From: Heracleum sosnowskyi
Lineage: Eukaryota > Streptophyta > Magnoliopsida > Apiales > Apiaceae
Length of the DNA: 64,000 bases
Assembly (NCBI GenBank): GCA_030848705.1
Contig: JAUIZM010000012.1
Span: 6,512,679 to 6,576,678 of the forward strand
Reading direction: 5' to 3'
The position numbers and the translations under genes were made by a program. Shown one piece after another: positions 31,789-42,871 of this stretch. The notes under the pieces were generated by a model. The model worked only from the letters and a program-made list of their open reading frames with translations, made no database searches and was not told the DNA's origin. Within the stretch, counting starts at the first letter, position 1. Each line of letters opens with the position of its first letter.

Positions 31789-34122
31789 ATGGCTGAAGAA
31801 ATCCAGGCAGGTTCTAATACTCAGAAGATTCAACCAACTTCTGTAAGTCGATATGAGACAATCAGGGTTCCAATTCTCAGACCAGTTGAATATCCAATAT
31901 GGAAGGTGAAGATGACCATGTTTCTGGAAGCCACGGATCCAGAATACCTTGATAGAATCAATGATGGTCCTCATATGCCAACTAAACTGTCTCCTGTTAT
32001 TACTGGTCAAGAACAAAAGACTGTTCCAAAAGAGAAGAAAGATTTGACTCCTGAAGATATCTCATCAATTGCAAAGGATGCAAAAGTTAGACATCTTCTC
32101 CATAGTGCCTTAGATAATGTCATGTCTAACAGAGTTATTGGCTGCAAAACTGCCAAAGAAATTTGGGATGCTTTAGAAGTCAGGTGTCAAGGAACTAGTG
32201 CTATAAAGAAGAACAAGAAGACTATTCTAACACAGGAGTATGAACACTTTGACTCTAGATCTGATGAAACTTTGACAGATACATATGACAATTTTGTAAA
32301 CTGTTGAATGATTTGTCTCTGGTTGATAAAGAATATGAACTTGAAGAGTCAAATCTCAAGTTTCTTCTATCCCTACCTGAAAGATGGGATTTAAATGCGA
32401 CAACAATAAGAGATAATTATGATCTTGCATAAACAGATCTTGATGAAATCTATGGGTTGCTTAAAACTCATGAACTTGAGATAGAACAAAGAAACAAAAG
32501 ATCTGGAAAGAAGACAAAATCTGTTGCTCTCAAAGTTGAAGAAAAACTCATGAAGAAAGAAACATCAAAGAAGAAAGCTAAGGGAAAAGCTTTGGTCATA
32601 AAATCTGATAGTGAGTCATCAAACTCTGATGATGATTCAAACACTGATGCTTCATCTGAATCTGAGGATGATGAAGAACAAATTATGCAAATGGCTGCTT
32701 TGATGGTGAAGACTTTCAAGAAGATGGGTTTCAAGAACTTCAAGAAAGGAAAGAGATTCTCAAGGAAAGATTCAAACTCTGAAAGAAAGAGTTTCAGAAA
32801 GTCTGAAGGAAGGGATACCAAGACTGGAAAGAAAGATAAGTCTGAGATCCAGTGCTACAAGTGTAAAGAGATGGGTCACTATGCTCCTGAGTGCAAGAAA
32901 GGAAAATCAGAAAAAGCACTCATCACTAAAGGAAAAGACTGGGCAGACACTTCAGATTCAGATGAGGATGTAAACTATGCTCTCATGGCAACTGTCAAAG
33001 ATGAATCTGAATCATCTGAAAACAAGGTACCCCTAACAACTTATGCTTATGATACTGATAATATATCTGAATTGAGAGTTTATCTAAAAAGCATACATGT
33101 TAGTTATAGGGATCAGACTTTAGAGAATGAAAGAATCAAATCTGAGAATCTAGGTCTTAAAGAGAGGAATAAGTTTCTTGAAGAAGAACTTGTTCACATG
33201 CAACAAATTAAAAAGGAAAGAGATGATGCTGTTTATGTTGAACAAGAGTTGTTAAAGAGATATAGACAACTAGAATCTGAGTTTGAAAAAGAAAGAAAAA
33301 TAATCAAAACTTGGACAAACTCTGGAAAAGACACTCATCAAGTGTTTCAGACAGATACTGTAGGATTAGGTTACTGTGAGGAAGATGAACTTAGGTTTAA
33401 AGATAAAGTTAAATTTAGATCAAATCTTAAACCTGTGAAATTTGTTCCTGAATCCAGTAAGCTAAAATATGTAGTTCAGAAAGAAGCTGTTATGGAGCCA
33501 GTTGAAACTTGTGAAAAACAGGTTAATGCAGGTTCAATAACAGAAAATCAGATTGAGACAGAAGCTGTTAAAGAACCAGTAAAAATCTGTGATAAACAGG
33601 TTAATGTTGGTTTGATGACAGAAAAACAATTCAAACATAAGCTCAAAGAGGTAAAGTCTGTCAACAAACAGAAAGTGTCCAAGAAAAATAGGAATGGAAA
33701 AGTAAGCATTAATAAAAGAAAATGATTATCTGCCTAATTCTGATGCTCCTAGAAAGACATGTCATAGTTGTGGTAGTACTAACCATCTTGCCAGTTTTTG
33801 CAGGAAGAACAAAGATATTAATTCTTTACCCTCCAAGTCTGGAGTAAAGAATGATTATGTTAGGGTTAGACCACAGACTTTATGCACACATTGTGGGAGC
33901 ACTTGGCATTCTATTTATACTTGCAAGAATTATCATGCTATTTATCACAACTATTATGAGTTAAAACCCAACTTGAAATGGGTTAAAGCAAACTCTGCAA
34001 GTGTAAAATCTGACACAGTTAGCTTAAACTCTGTTGATAGTAATTCCGCTGCAAAAGCTAACAATGTTAAGAAAGCCAAAGGATCCAAGCAAGTCTGGAT
34101 CCTTAAATCTAACTCTCAGTAA
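31789..34122 (+). pseudogene. gag: Copia C2 gag, frameshifted
   Basis: The start ATG is at 31789 and the N-terminal gag domain is recognisable (YPIWKVKMTMFLEATDPEYL, then GCKTAKEIWDALEVRCQGT). The frame is lost near 32298, has a TAA at 32430-32432, reads on to 33725, and shifts again near 33715-33722. Zinc knuckles are CYKCKEMGHYAPEC, CHSCGSTNHLASFC and CTHCGSTWHSIYTC, the same triplet seen in C3. A serine/aspartate-rich acidic block (SDSESSNSDDDSNTDASSES) precedes the first knuckle. The gag stop is at 34120-34122, followed by the conserved TGATTGCAGGG of the gag/pol boundary. Confidence 0.9.
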
Positions 34123-34132
34123 TTGTTTGTGA

Positions 34133-35619
34133 TTGCAGGGCATAATGGAAAGAACCCTAGTCTTGGACAGTGGATGTTCAGGACACATGACTGGAAATAA
34201 AGCCCTGCTATCAGACTATGAGGAGAAGGCTGGCCCAAAAGTTTCCTATGGAGATGGCAACATAGGACGTACTATGGGATATGGCAATATCAATCTTGGA
34301 AGTGTCATCATCACAAATGTAGCTCTTGTCCCAGGACTCAAACATGACTTGCTATCTGTGAGTCAAACATGTGACAGAGGTTATCATGTAGATTTTCAAC
34401 CTGAATATTGTGAGGTTATCAGCAAATCTACAGGGAAAGTTGTTCTAGTTGGACACAGACAAAACAACATCTATGAAGCAAGTTTGGTAACAAACTCTGA
34501 AGGAAAAGCTGTGTGTCTGTCTGCAAAAATGTCAAATGAAGAGAGTTGGAAATGGCATAAGAAGCTCTCTCACCTAAACTTGAACAACATCAATGAGCTA
34601 ATTCGAAAAGATCTTGTAAGGGGACTTCCAAAGTCAATACTCAGCTTAGATGGTCTGTGTGATTCTTGTCAAAAGGCCAAGCAAAGGAAGTCATCTTTCA
34701 AGAGTACTCCACAGCATAATGGTGTAGTTGAAAGAAAGAACAGAACCTTAATCGAAGCTGCCAGAACAATGCTTGATGAAGCAAAATTGCCAACTTATTT
34801 CTGGGCAGAAGCTGTTCAAACTGCTTGTTTTACTCAAAATGCAACACTGATCAACAGGCATGGGAAGACACCATATGAGATGGTAAAGGAAAAGAAACCA
34901 AACCTGAAATATTTTCATATTTTCGGGTGCAAATGCTTTGTGTTGAAAACTCATCCTGAACAGTTGACCAAGTTTGACTTAAAAGCTGATGAAGGAATTT
35001 TTGTTGGATACCCACTGTCAACTAAAGCATTCAGAGTCTACAATCTGAGAACCAAAGTGATCATGGAATCTATACATGTGTCATTTGATGACAAGAGAAT
35101 AACTGGAATAGAAGATGAAGAATATCATGATCAACTTCGCTTTGAAAATGAAAATCTAAACTATGATCATGTAAACTCTGATGAAGCCAATCCAACAAAC
35201 TCTGACGAAGCATACTCTGAACCTCTGCTGGTAAACACTGAGGAAGGTTCTTTGACAGAACAAAATAGAGAACCAGTTGAGGGGGAGCATGAAGATACTT
35301 CAATCACATCTCAAAATGATGACTCAGATTCTGAAAATGAGTCAACTGAAGAATCTAACACACAGTCTGGGTCAAACTATGAAAGTTCAAACTCTGAGAA
35401 TGCAAACTCTGAGCAGTCTAATTTAGGGGGAGCCTCAAAAAATGCAAATGGTCAAGAAGAAAATCAGGAGAGCATAGATCAAGGGGGAGGATCTAATAAT
35501 AATGAAAGAAGCCACTTACCAACAGCAAGAAGGTGGACACAAGCTCATACACCTGATCTAATTATTGGAGATCCTGATGCAAGTGTGAGAACAAGAAGTG
35601 CAACAACAAATGAATGTCT
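34133..35619 (+). pseudogene. pol: Copia C2 pol, first part, integrase core deleted
   Basis: It shows protease DSGCSGHMTG and the HHCC region (WHKKLSHLNLNNINELI; CDSCQKAKQ). Then, near 34705, the sequence jumps directly to TPQHNGVVERKNRTL. About 100 residues present in C1 are absent, including both catalytic aspartates of the integrase; the deletion keeps the frame. The rest of integrase and an N/S/D/E-rich linker follow. The frame continues into the nested element at 35625 by chance. As in C1, the frame opens with TTG right after TGA; an ATG lies four codons later. Confidence 0.9.
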
Positions 35620-35624
35620 GTATC
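35620..35624. repeat. Target site duplication of the Athila/Tat-like element, left
   Basis: GTATC; identical copy at 42867-42871. Confidence 0.95.
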
Positions 35625-36621
35625 TGTTACGACCAATCTCAACACGCAAGTGCACGTGATCTCAAGTAATACAGATAGCAAATAAGATTCGTTCCTACAG
35701 GGACTCGTTGTTTGTCTAGTTAATTCACTCACCAATGTATGATTATTATCCGATGCTAAAACAAATAACAAAGTGGATTTTTGTTATCACTATAATTAAT
35801 CTAAGAATTATAACTAATTATCAACTACTTGAACTGAGATTTATGTCGAATTACTTATGCAAATAAAACATGGAATTTTAACTTCATTAAACAATCCATC
35901 TATAGTCTTCAATTCTCTAGCCCTTTCATGTGATTTGTTAATACCTGATCGAATACACAAAACTGATAAAAACCAACTTTCGTTGTACCAATACCATCCT
36001 AAATAATATCCACAATGAAGATAGAAATCACTTAGTCTCCCAATTATGCTTAGTCCATATATGTCTATAAAGATTGAAAACATAATGGTTGAAGTACAAG
36101 CATTCAATTGATCACATAGTCGTCATAAAACGGTTAGAGTTACGACACTAATTATGAATGATATTCTCACGCATAAACCTATGCTAGCATGTCAAGTTCT
36201 AAACTCTTAAATCCACTTTCGCTTCAATAAGAATTAACACACAATTACAGGAGTTAGCTACTCTCCTATAACGATTTAAAACAACCATGATAGGATATCG
36301 CATCAATCACACTATAGGCATCGAGAAAATTCAACCAATAAACTTCATGAATAAATCCGCTAAAACCCCATGACAAAGAATTAGTTCATAATCAAACTAA
36401 TCGTCACCATGGGTTCTAATGTAAACATGATTGAAGAAAACGAATCAATATTGGAATAATTATCAAAGGTTCTAAAGAATACACCCAAACCAAGCATCCA
36501 CAAGCTAGAAAGAATACAAGAATAAATTGAAAACTATCTTCTTCCTTGCTTCTTCGTGCTTTAAAACTCCGTAGATAATATGTGGTATATGTCCCCTCCT
36601 GTTCTCTAGGGTTTTCTTCTC

Positions 36622-36629
36622 TTTATATA
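36622..36629 (-). promoter_or_regulatory. TATA box in the Athila/Tat-like LTR
   Basis: TATATAAA on the minus strand, just downstream of the GC-rich motif cluster in transcription direction; repeated in the other LTR near 42444. Confidence 0.7.
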
Positions 36630-36729
36630 GGCCTCCAGGTGCAAATAAGTCGTACCGAATTGTAATTTTGACTTCAACTCGAAAAATCAGCAAATCGGGT
36701 TCAAAACAGGAAATTTCGTCAGAATGTCT

Positions 36730-36834
36730 GGCGCTGCCGCGCCACAGTTACATAGGAGAGCGGCGCTGCCGCGCCATAGATTTCATGCGGCGCTGCCGCG
36801 CCATAGGCAAGCTCAAACACGGCGCTGCCGCGCC
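36730..36834. repeat. Four-copy GGCGCTGCCGCGCC cluster (left LTR)
   Basis: A 14-base GC-rich, near-palindromic motif repeats with start-to-start spacing 32, 27 and 32 bp in otherwise AT-rich DNA. It lies upstream of the LTR TATA box. The right LTR has the same cluster at 42552-42656, with one copy mutated. Confidence 0.9.
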
Positions 36835-37044
36835 GTGCCTTCTGTCCAGGAAGACGAATTTTTCCATTTTCTTCGTTTTAGCTCCAAATTGCATTCCGAT
36901 TGCTCCGCTTCATTCCCATTACACCTGTGATAGATATTCCTGCACAATACCCTTAAAAGAGATCAAAAATACCACAACTCGAGTACAAACAATCGTTTTA
37001 AGCCATACGGAAACGTTTTAAGTGAATAAAATACCCACTTATCA

Positions 37045-37062
37045 CACCCCCAAACTTAAACC
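37045..37062 (-). promoter_or_regulatory. Polypurine tract of the Athila/Tat-like element
   Basis: Minus-strand GTTTAAGTTTGGGGGTG abuts the 3' LTR. Confidence 0.85.
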
Positions 37063-38524
37063 GATCCTCGTCCTCGAGCATAAATAAACAATTTATTACA
37101 ACTAACTAGTACCACTTCCGTAGGTGATCACGGTTGCATTTGGCATATGCAACAAGCCCTTTAAACCCCTAGGCAGCCCTAGTGGACGAGTAAGGTCTCG
37201 TGAGGGCCTATAGTGAATGTACCCACAAAATCCATCTAACAATGCAACTAACAATGCAATGAATGTATGCAACTAATATGAAAATGCAACGATCCCTTCA
37301 AACCAACCAAAACCAATCAACGAGCCAACATCTCAAAGAACACAGTCTTCCAAACAGAGTTCGACCAAATTCCCATCGACCAACAAGACAAACACAGAAA
37401 CGTGCGTGTGTGCGATGCTCACCAATATACTCCCAAACTAAATCAAGACCATACCTACTCTTAGCCAAAACAACCACAAGCTTACAAACAGAATGAACGC
37501 TAGACACAAGAACTCTTAAGAGACACCTTCGCAGTCCATCTGAGTTAGACAGGAATTCATGCTTTATTACACAAAAACAACTACGCACAACACACATGCT
37601 TATTTGACCGTGCAATGGATGAGACCCCGAAAGGCTTATACAATAATACCCATTTAACGAGCTTTAGGTCAGCGGATCCAAGACCGGAAAAGTCTTAGGT
37701 CACTAGGCACAAAGTCCCCAAAAAACTTACTTGCTCGAGTACTAAAGAGCTCAACCTGATCAATTCTGCATAAAAACAACTCTTCTTCTTTTTTTTTTCT
37801 TTTTCAACTTTTTTTTCTTTTTTTTTTTCTTTTTTTTTTTTCAACAATTTCGGAATGAGTGCACTTTGCCTTTTTTTCTCATCCACCCTAGACTACTCAT
37901 TTTTTACCAATGAGCCGGCTACTAGCCATTTGACGCCTAGCCTTTATTACAATTAGCATGAAATCCCTGGTTTCCCCCAAACTTATACATAAGTGCTCCT
38001 TCGTTTTCAAGAATCTAGCCAACATTCTAAATGTAAACAAGTGGTTAAATTCTAACACCAAACAAGCATGGTCTGATCAAATTCAAAAGCAACCAATGAG
38101 ACTTATGAAATAGATTTGTTTCTGGCATGCAAGTCAATACTTAGAAACTTAATCAACCCTCTATTCATCACAACCACACTCCAATCAACATCGACTCACC
38201 AACGGAAATAGTCAAGTCCTACGGGATCATGAAATATACATGCAACTAAAATGGACTCACATGATAAATAAAAACTATGCAAACAGAATGCCCTATATGA
38301 CATGAACATGCAAAACTACGAATAAACCACAACTACACATGCAATATGAATCCTACATGAGACACACACTAACTATACAAACCCATACATCACCCCCAAA
38401 CTTAACATATTCAATGTCCTCATTGAAGGTAATAAGAAAGATAGTAGAAACATACCTAACACATGGGTTGCCTCCCACGAAGCGCTGTCGTTAATGTCAT
38501 TTAGCCGGACAAATGTGAATCAAA
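37063..38524 (-). other. Non-coding 3' region of the Athila/Tat-like element
   Basis: About 1.46 kb between the gag-protease stop and the PPT, where RT, RNase H and integrase would be. No pol motif is visible. A long pyrimidine tract lies at 37780-37846, and a second CACCCCCAAACTTAA word near 38392. The words around 38466-38490 (GGGTTGCCTCCCACGAAGCG) are ones I associate with Athila/Tat-type elements. Confidence 0.75.
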
Positions 38525-41305
38525 TCATGGTGGCTCGAAGATCGCATTTGACTTGTCCTTAGCAGAAGGACCATTCACCCTTTGTTTGATAACCTTCTTG
38601 CTTTCTTCCCACATCTTTTCCAAATCAAACTTCACCTTGACTTTTCCACCAATCGATTTTTTCTTTTTCTTCTTTACACCTCTAAGGTGTTTATGCTTCT
38701 CCGTCGATTGATAAGAACACTCTTTTACCTCATCATCCTTGTTCCACCTTCTCAACACATTATCTTCACACTCTTTAAAAATCACCAACTCATCATTCAG
38801 AAGGACATACTTCAAATGTGGTGGAAGTTTTCCAAGCTTGACATTCGAAAGATCTCGAATGGAAGAATTGTCAATGGAATCACTGATGTGATGCTCGAAC
38901 TTGTGCATGTCCGAATTTTTGCTCAACAGCTGATCGAACTCCTTTCTCTGACCCGTATCAACCATATTCAAGCTAAAACACTCTTCCTCCTCTGTCGGAA
39001 ATTTCATAGCCTTGAACACATTAAAGATGACCTTTTGATTACTCACCCTCATTGTGAGCTCTCCTTTCTGAACATCGATCAACGCTCGGCCAGTAGCCAG
39101 AAAAGGTCTTCCCAAGATGATAGGAATCTTCTTATCCTCCTCAAAGTCAAGAATAACAAAATCGGCTGGAAAGATAAGCTTGTCGACCTTCACCAAAACA
39201 TCCTCAACTATTCCTCGAGGATAAGTAACTGAACGGTCCGCAAGTTGCAGAGTCATAGTAGTTGGCTTTGGTTCTGGAAGACCAAGTTGCATGAAAACTG
39301 ATAAGGGCATGAGATTAATACTTGCACCCAAATCACACAAGCATTTGCTGAATGAGAGATCTCCAATAGTACATGGTATGGTAAAGCTTCCAGGGTCCTT
39401 CAACTTAGGTGGCAACTTTTGTTGCAAGATGGCACTACATTCTTCCGTCAATGCAACTGTCTCTAGCTCCTCAAGTTTCAATTTCTTCAAAAGAATGCCC
39501 TTCATAAACTTCGCATAGCTCGGCATTTGCTCAAGAGCCTCTGCAAATGGTATGTTAATCTGAAGCTTCTTGAAGACATCCAAGAACTTAGCAAACTGCT
39601 TGTCAAACTTTTGCCTTTGAACTCGTTTTGGGAATGGAGGAGGTGGAAACACCTTTTCTTCTACTACTTCCTGAGAATTATCACTCTTCCCAGTTACATG
39701 AGTCGAGAGAGTAGCATTAGGTACCAAATCAGGAACAGAATCGACCCCAGCGTCAAAATTATCTTTTTCTTCCAGAAGGGCCGGCGTTGCCGCGCCGTTT
39801 TTATACTGGGGAGCGGCGCTGCCGCGCCGCACATTCTGATCAGAAAATTCATTTTTTTCCTCGGCTGAATTTTCTTCATTCTGACCTTGTAGAATCTTCC
39901 CCGATCGTAAGGTTACTGCCTGGACCTGTTCCTTGTGATCTTTCTTGCCTGGATTCATCTCTGTGTCACTCGGAAGCGTTCCTGGTTGACGGTTCAACAA
40001 TGCATTGGCTAGTTGCCCAATCTGATTCTCTAAAGTTTTCAACGACACCGCCTGACTCTTGTACATCATTCGAAGCTCTTCCAATTCAGACTTCTCAGAC
40101 TGATTCAATGAATTCCCTTGAGATGGTTGAAATCCCGGTGGAATGAATGGTTGCCTTGGAGCATAAGGTGGTGGTTGATAGTTCTGATTATATGGCCTTG
40201 CATTGAACTGCTGATTTTGTGGTTGCTGAACACCACCCTGATTGTTGCTCCAACTGAAATTAGGATGATTCCGATTGTTGGGATGATACACATTAGGTGC
40301 TGGTTGCTGAGTTCTCTGAAAGTTACTAACAAACTGTGCTGATTCAGCTGAGATAGCACACAGATTCGTGTCATGAGCCCCTGCACACAATTCACACACC
40401 ATAGCAACCTGGTTAGTCCCAAGATTAGAAAGGGAATCTACCTTTATTGTCAACGCTTTGAGTTGAGCAGCAATAGCAGTAGCTGCATCCAAGTCAAGAA
40501 CTCCAGCCACTTTAGCAGGTGGCAAGCGTTGAGTAGGATTCTGAAACTCATTGGCCGCTATCATCTCGATAAGATTATAGGCATCCTCATAGCTTTTTGC
40601 CCACAGTGCTCCTCCAGAAGCTGCATCAAGCATAGGCCTTGACTGAGCTCCCAATCCGTTATAGAAATTGCTGATTACCATCCAATCCGGCATCCCATGA
40701 TGAGGACAATGTGCCAAAATCTCCTTGTACCTTTCCCAAGCTTCCCCCAAAGATTCCTGGGGTTGCTGAGCAAACTGAGAAATAGAATTCCTATAAGCTG
40801 CTGTCTTCGCCATGGAGAAATACTTCGTCAAGAATTTTTGAGCATAATCTGCCCATGTTTTAATAGAACCTGATGGCATGGAATGTAACCAACTCTTGGC
40901 TTTATCCCTAAGAGAGAAGGGAAATAGCCTCAATCTGATTGCGTCATCTGTAACTCCGTTGAATTTGAAGGTATCACAGATCTCAAGAAAGTCCCTAATA
41001 TGAGCATTGGGATCTTCAGCAGGACTACCCCCAAACTGAACCGTATTCTGAATCATCTGAATGATGTTTGGCTTAAGCTCGAAATTATTTGCCCCAATCG
41101 CTGGACGAACAATGCTGGTATGGATGTCCTCCACTTTTGGCTGAGAGAATTCACTCAAAGCCTTCGCTGGTTGTGCTTGATCTTCCATATCTTCTTTTGA
41201 TTCATGATTGTTTTCTACACTGATGTTCTCAAAGTCAAGTTTCCTTCGTGCTAGTTCTTCTCTTCGTGCTAATTCTTCTCTACGTGCTCGAGCTCGTGTA
41301 CGCAT
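38525..41305 (-). CDS. gag: Gag-protease polyprotein of the Athila/Tat-like element
   Basis: Intact frame of 926 residues with an ATG at 41303-41305. The N-terminus has R/E repeats. A Retrotrans_gag-type region lies at about residues 80-230 (RLRLFPFSLRDKAKSWLHSM; FLTKYFSMAKTAAYRNSISQ). A zinc-knuckle-like CELCAGAHDTNLC is near residue 305, then a Q/N/P-rich stretch. The aspartic protease has CDLGASINLMPLSV near 655 and ends with IILGRPFLATGRALIDV. The D-L-G active-site wording is what I expect for the Athila/Tat branch. The frame stops after a basic tail, with no RT. At 39783-39828 the coding DNA itself contains two copies of the LTR GC-rich motif. It probably makes particles that can be used in trans. 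Confidence 0.92.
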   Translation of the reverse strand: MRTRARARREELARREELARRKLDFENISVENNHESKEDMEDQAQPAKALSEFSQPKVEDIHTSIVRPAIGANNFELKPNIIQMIQNTVQFGGSPAEDPNAHIRDFLEICDTFKFNGVTDDAIRLRLFPFSLRDKAKSWLHSMPSGSIKTWADYAQKFLTKYFSMAKTAAYRNSISQFAQQPQESLGEAWERYKEILAHCPHHGMPDWMVISNFYNGLGAQSRPMLDAASGGALWAKSYEDAYNLIEMIAANEFQNPTQRLPPAKVAGVLDLDAATAIAAQLKALTIKVDSLSNLGTNQVAMVCELCAGAHDTNLCAISAESAQFVSNFQRTQQPAPNVYHPNNRNHPNFSWSNNQGGVQQPQNQQFNARPYNQNYQPPPYAPRQPFIPPGFQPSQGNSLNQSEKSELEELRMMYKSQAVSLKTLENQIGQLANALLNRQPGTLPSDTEMNPGKKDHKEQVQAVTLRSGKILQGQNEENSAEEKNEFSDQNVRRGSAAPQYKNGAATPALLEEKDNFDAGVDSVPDLVPNATLSTHVTGKSDNSQEVVEEKVFPPPPFPKRVQRQKFDKQFAKFLDVFKKLQINIPFAEALEQMPSYAKFMKGILLKKLKLEELETVALTEECSAILQQKLPPKLKDPGSFTIPCTIGDLSFSKCLCDLGASINLMPLSVFMQLGLPEPKPTTMTLQLADRSVTYPRGIVEDVLVKVDKLIFPADFVILDFEEDKKIPIILGRPFLATGRALIDVQKGELTMRVSNQKVIFNVFKAMKFPTEEEECFSLNMVDTGQRKEFDQLLSKNSDMHKFEHHISDSIDNSSIRDLSNVKLGKLPPHLKYVLLNDELVIFKECEDNVLRRWNKDDEVKECSYQSTEKHKHLRGVKKKKKKSIGGKVKVKFDLEKMWEESKKVIKQRVNGPSAKDKSNAIFEPP
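39783..39828. repeat. LTR-like GC-rich motif pair inside the gag frame
   Basis: GGCGTTGCCGCGCC and GGCGCTGCCGCGCC start 32 bp apart, the same spacing as in the LTR, and the spacer resembles the LTR spacer (GGGGAGC against GGAGAGC). In protein it gives alanine-rich words (GSAAPQ, GAATPA). Confidence 0.85.
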
Positions 41306-41422
41306 ACACTCTCAATAAGTACCTGAAATTTACCAACTAGAAAATTGGTGAGAAACGTCCTAGTCACCGAACTTTAATGACCACTGATGGTAAATACTGA
41401 AACTAAACCAATAAAACCGAAA

Positions 41423-41440
41423 TCCCCGGCAGCGGCGCCA
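41423..41440 (-). promoter_or_regulatory. Primer binding site of the Athila/Tat-like element
   Basis: Minus-strand TGGCGCCGCTGCCGGGGA lies six bases from the LTR and is complementary to the 3' end of plant tRNA-Asp except near one position, the usual primer for Athila/Tat elements. Confidence 0.85.
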
Positions 41441-41446
41441 AAAACT

Positions 41447-42866
41447 TGTTACGACCAATCTCAACACGCAAGTGCACGTGATCTCAAGTAATACAGATAG
41501 CAAATAAGATTCGTTCCTACAGGGACTCGTTGTTTGTCTAGTTAATTCACTCACCAATGTATGATTATTATCCGATGCTAAAACAAATAACAAAGTGGAT
41601 TTTTGTTATCACTATAATTAATCTAAGAATTATAACTAATTATCAACTACTTGAACTGAGATTTATGTCGAATTACTTATGCAAATAAAACATGGAATTT
41701 TAACTTCATTAAACAATCCATCTATAGTCTTCAATTCTCTAGCCCTTTCATGTGATTTGTTAATACCTGATCGAATACACAAAACTGATAAAAACCAACT
41801 TTCGTTGTACCAATACCATCCTAAATAATATCCACAATGAAGATAGAAATCACTTAGTCTCCCAATTATGCTTAGTCCATATTTGTCTATAAAGATTGAA
41901 AACATAATGGTTGAAGTACAAGCATTCAATTGATCACATAGTCGTCATAAAACGGTTAGAGTTACGACACTAATTATGAATGATATTCTCACGCATAAAC
42001 CTATGCTAGCATGTCAAGTTCTAAACTCTTAAATCCACTTTCGCTTCAATAAGAATTAACACACAATTACAGGAGTTAGCTACTCTCCTATAACGATTTA
42101 AAACAACCATGATAGGATATCGCATCAATCACACTATAGGCATCGAGAAAATTCAACCAATAAACTTCATGAATAAATCCTCTAAAACCCCATGACAACG
42201 AATTAGTTCATAATCAAACTAATCGTCACCATGGGTTCTAATGTAAACATGATTGAAGAAAACGAATCAATATTGGAATAATTATCAAAGGTTCTAAAGA
42301 ATACACCCAAACCAAGCATCCACAAGCTAGAAAGAATACAAGAATAAATTGAAAACTATCTTCTTCCTTGCTTCTTCGTGCTTTAAAACTCCGTATATAA
42401 TATGTGGTATATGTCCCCTGTCGTTCTCTAGGGTTTTCTTCTCTTTATATAGGCCTCCAGGTGCAAATAAGTCGTACCGAATTGTAATTTTGACTTCAAC
42501 TCGAAAAATCAGCAAATCGGGTTCAAAACAGGAAATTTCGTCAGAATGTCTGGCGCTGCCGCGCCATAGTTACATAGGAGAGCGGCGCTGCCGCGCCATA
42601 GATTTCATGTGGCGCTACCGCGCCATAGGCAAGCTCAAACACGGCGCTGCCGCGCCGTGCCTTCTGTCCAGGAAGACGAATTTTTCCATTTTCTTCGTTT
42701 TAGCTCCAAATTGCATTCCGATTGCTCCGCTTCATTCCCATTACACCTGTGATAGATATTCCTGCACAATACCCTTAAAAGAGATCAAAAATACCACAAC
42801 TCGAGTACAAACAATCGTTTTAAGCCATACGGAAACGTTTTAAGTGAATAAAATACCCACTTATCA
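41447..42866 (-). repeat. 5' LTR of the Athila/Tat-like element (right copy, 1420 bp)
   Basis: Same ends and length as 35625-37044, with about ten differences by eye. The third GC-rich motif copy is changed to GGCGCTACCGCGCC. Confidence 0.95.
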
Positions 42867-42871
42867 GTATC

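Larger units (their letters stand above)
35625..37044 (-). repeat. 3' LTR of the Athila/Tat-like element (left copy, 1420 bp)
   Basis: On the plus strand it runs TGTTACGACC to CACTTATCA. It has four copies of GGCGCTGCCGCGCC at 36730, 36762, 36789 and 36821. Minus-strand TATATAAA lies at 36622-36629. Confidence 0.95.
35625..42866 (-). mobile_element. Non-autonomous Athila/Tat-like Gypsy element (gag-protease only)
   Basis: It has two 1420-bp LTRs, an exact 5-bp duplication (GTATC), a tRNA-Asp-type PBS, a PPT, and one intact gag-protease frame. No RT, RNase H or integrase is present. The LTRs have the same length and differ at about ten sites by eye (~0.7%), so it moved recently, presumably with enzymes supplied in trans. 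It is nested in Copia C2 pol, opposite in orientation. Confidence 0.95.

Noticed and set aside
37695..37886. Lysine-rich minus-strand protein
   Set aside because: The frame comes from a pyrimidine tract in the non-coding 3' region of the Athila/Tat-like element.
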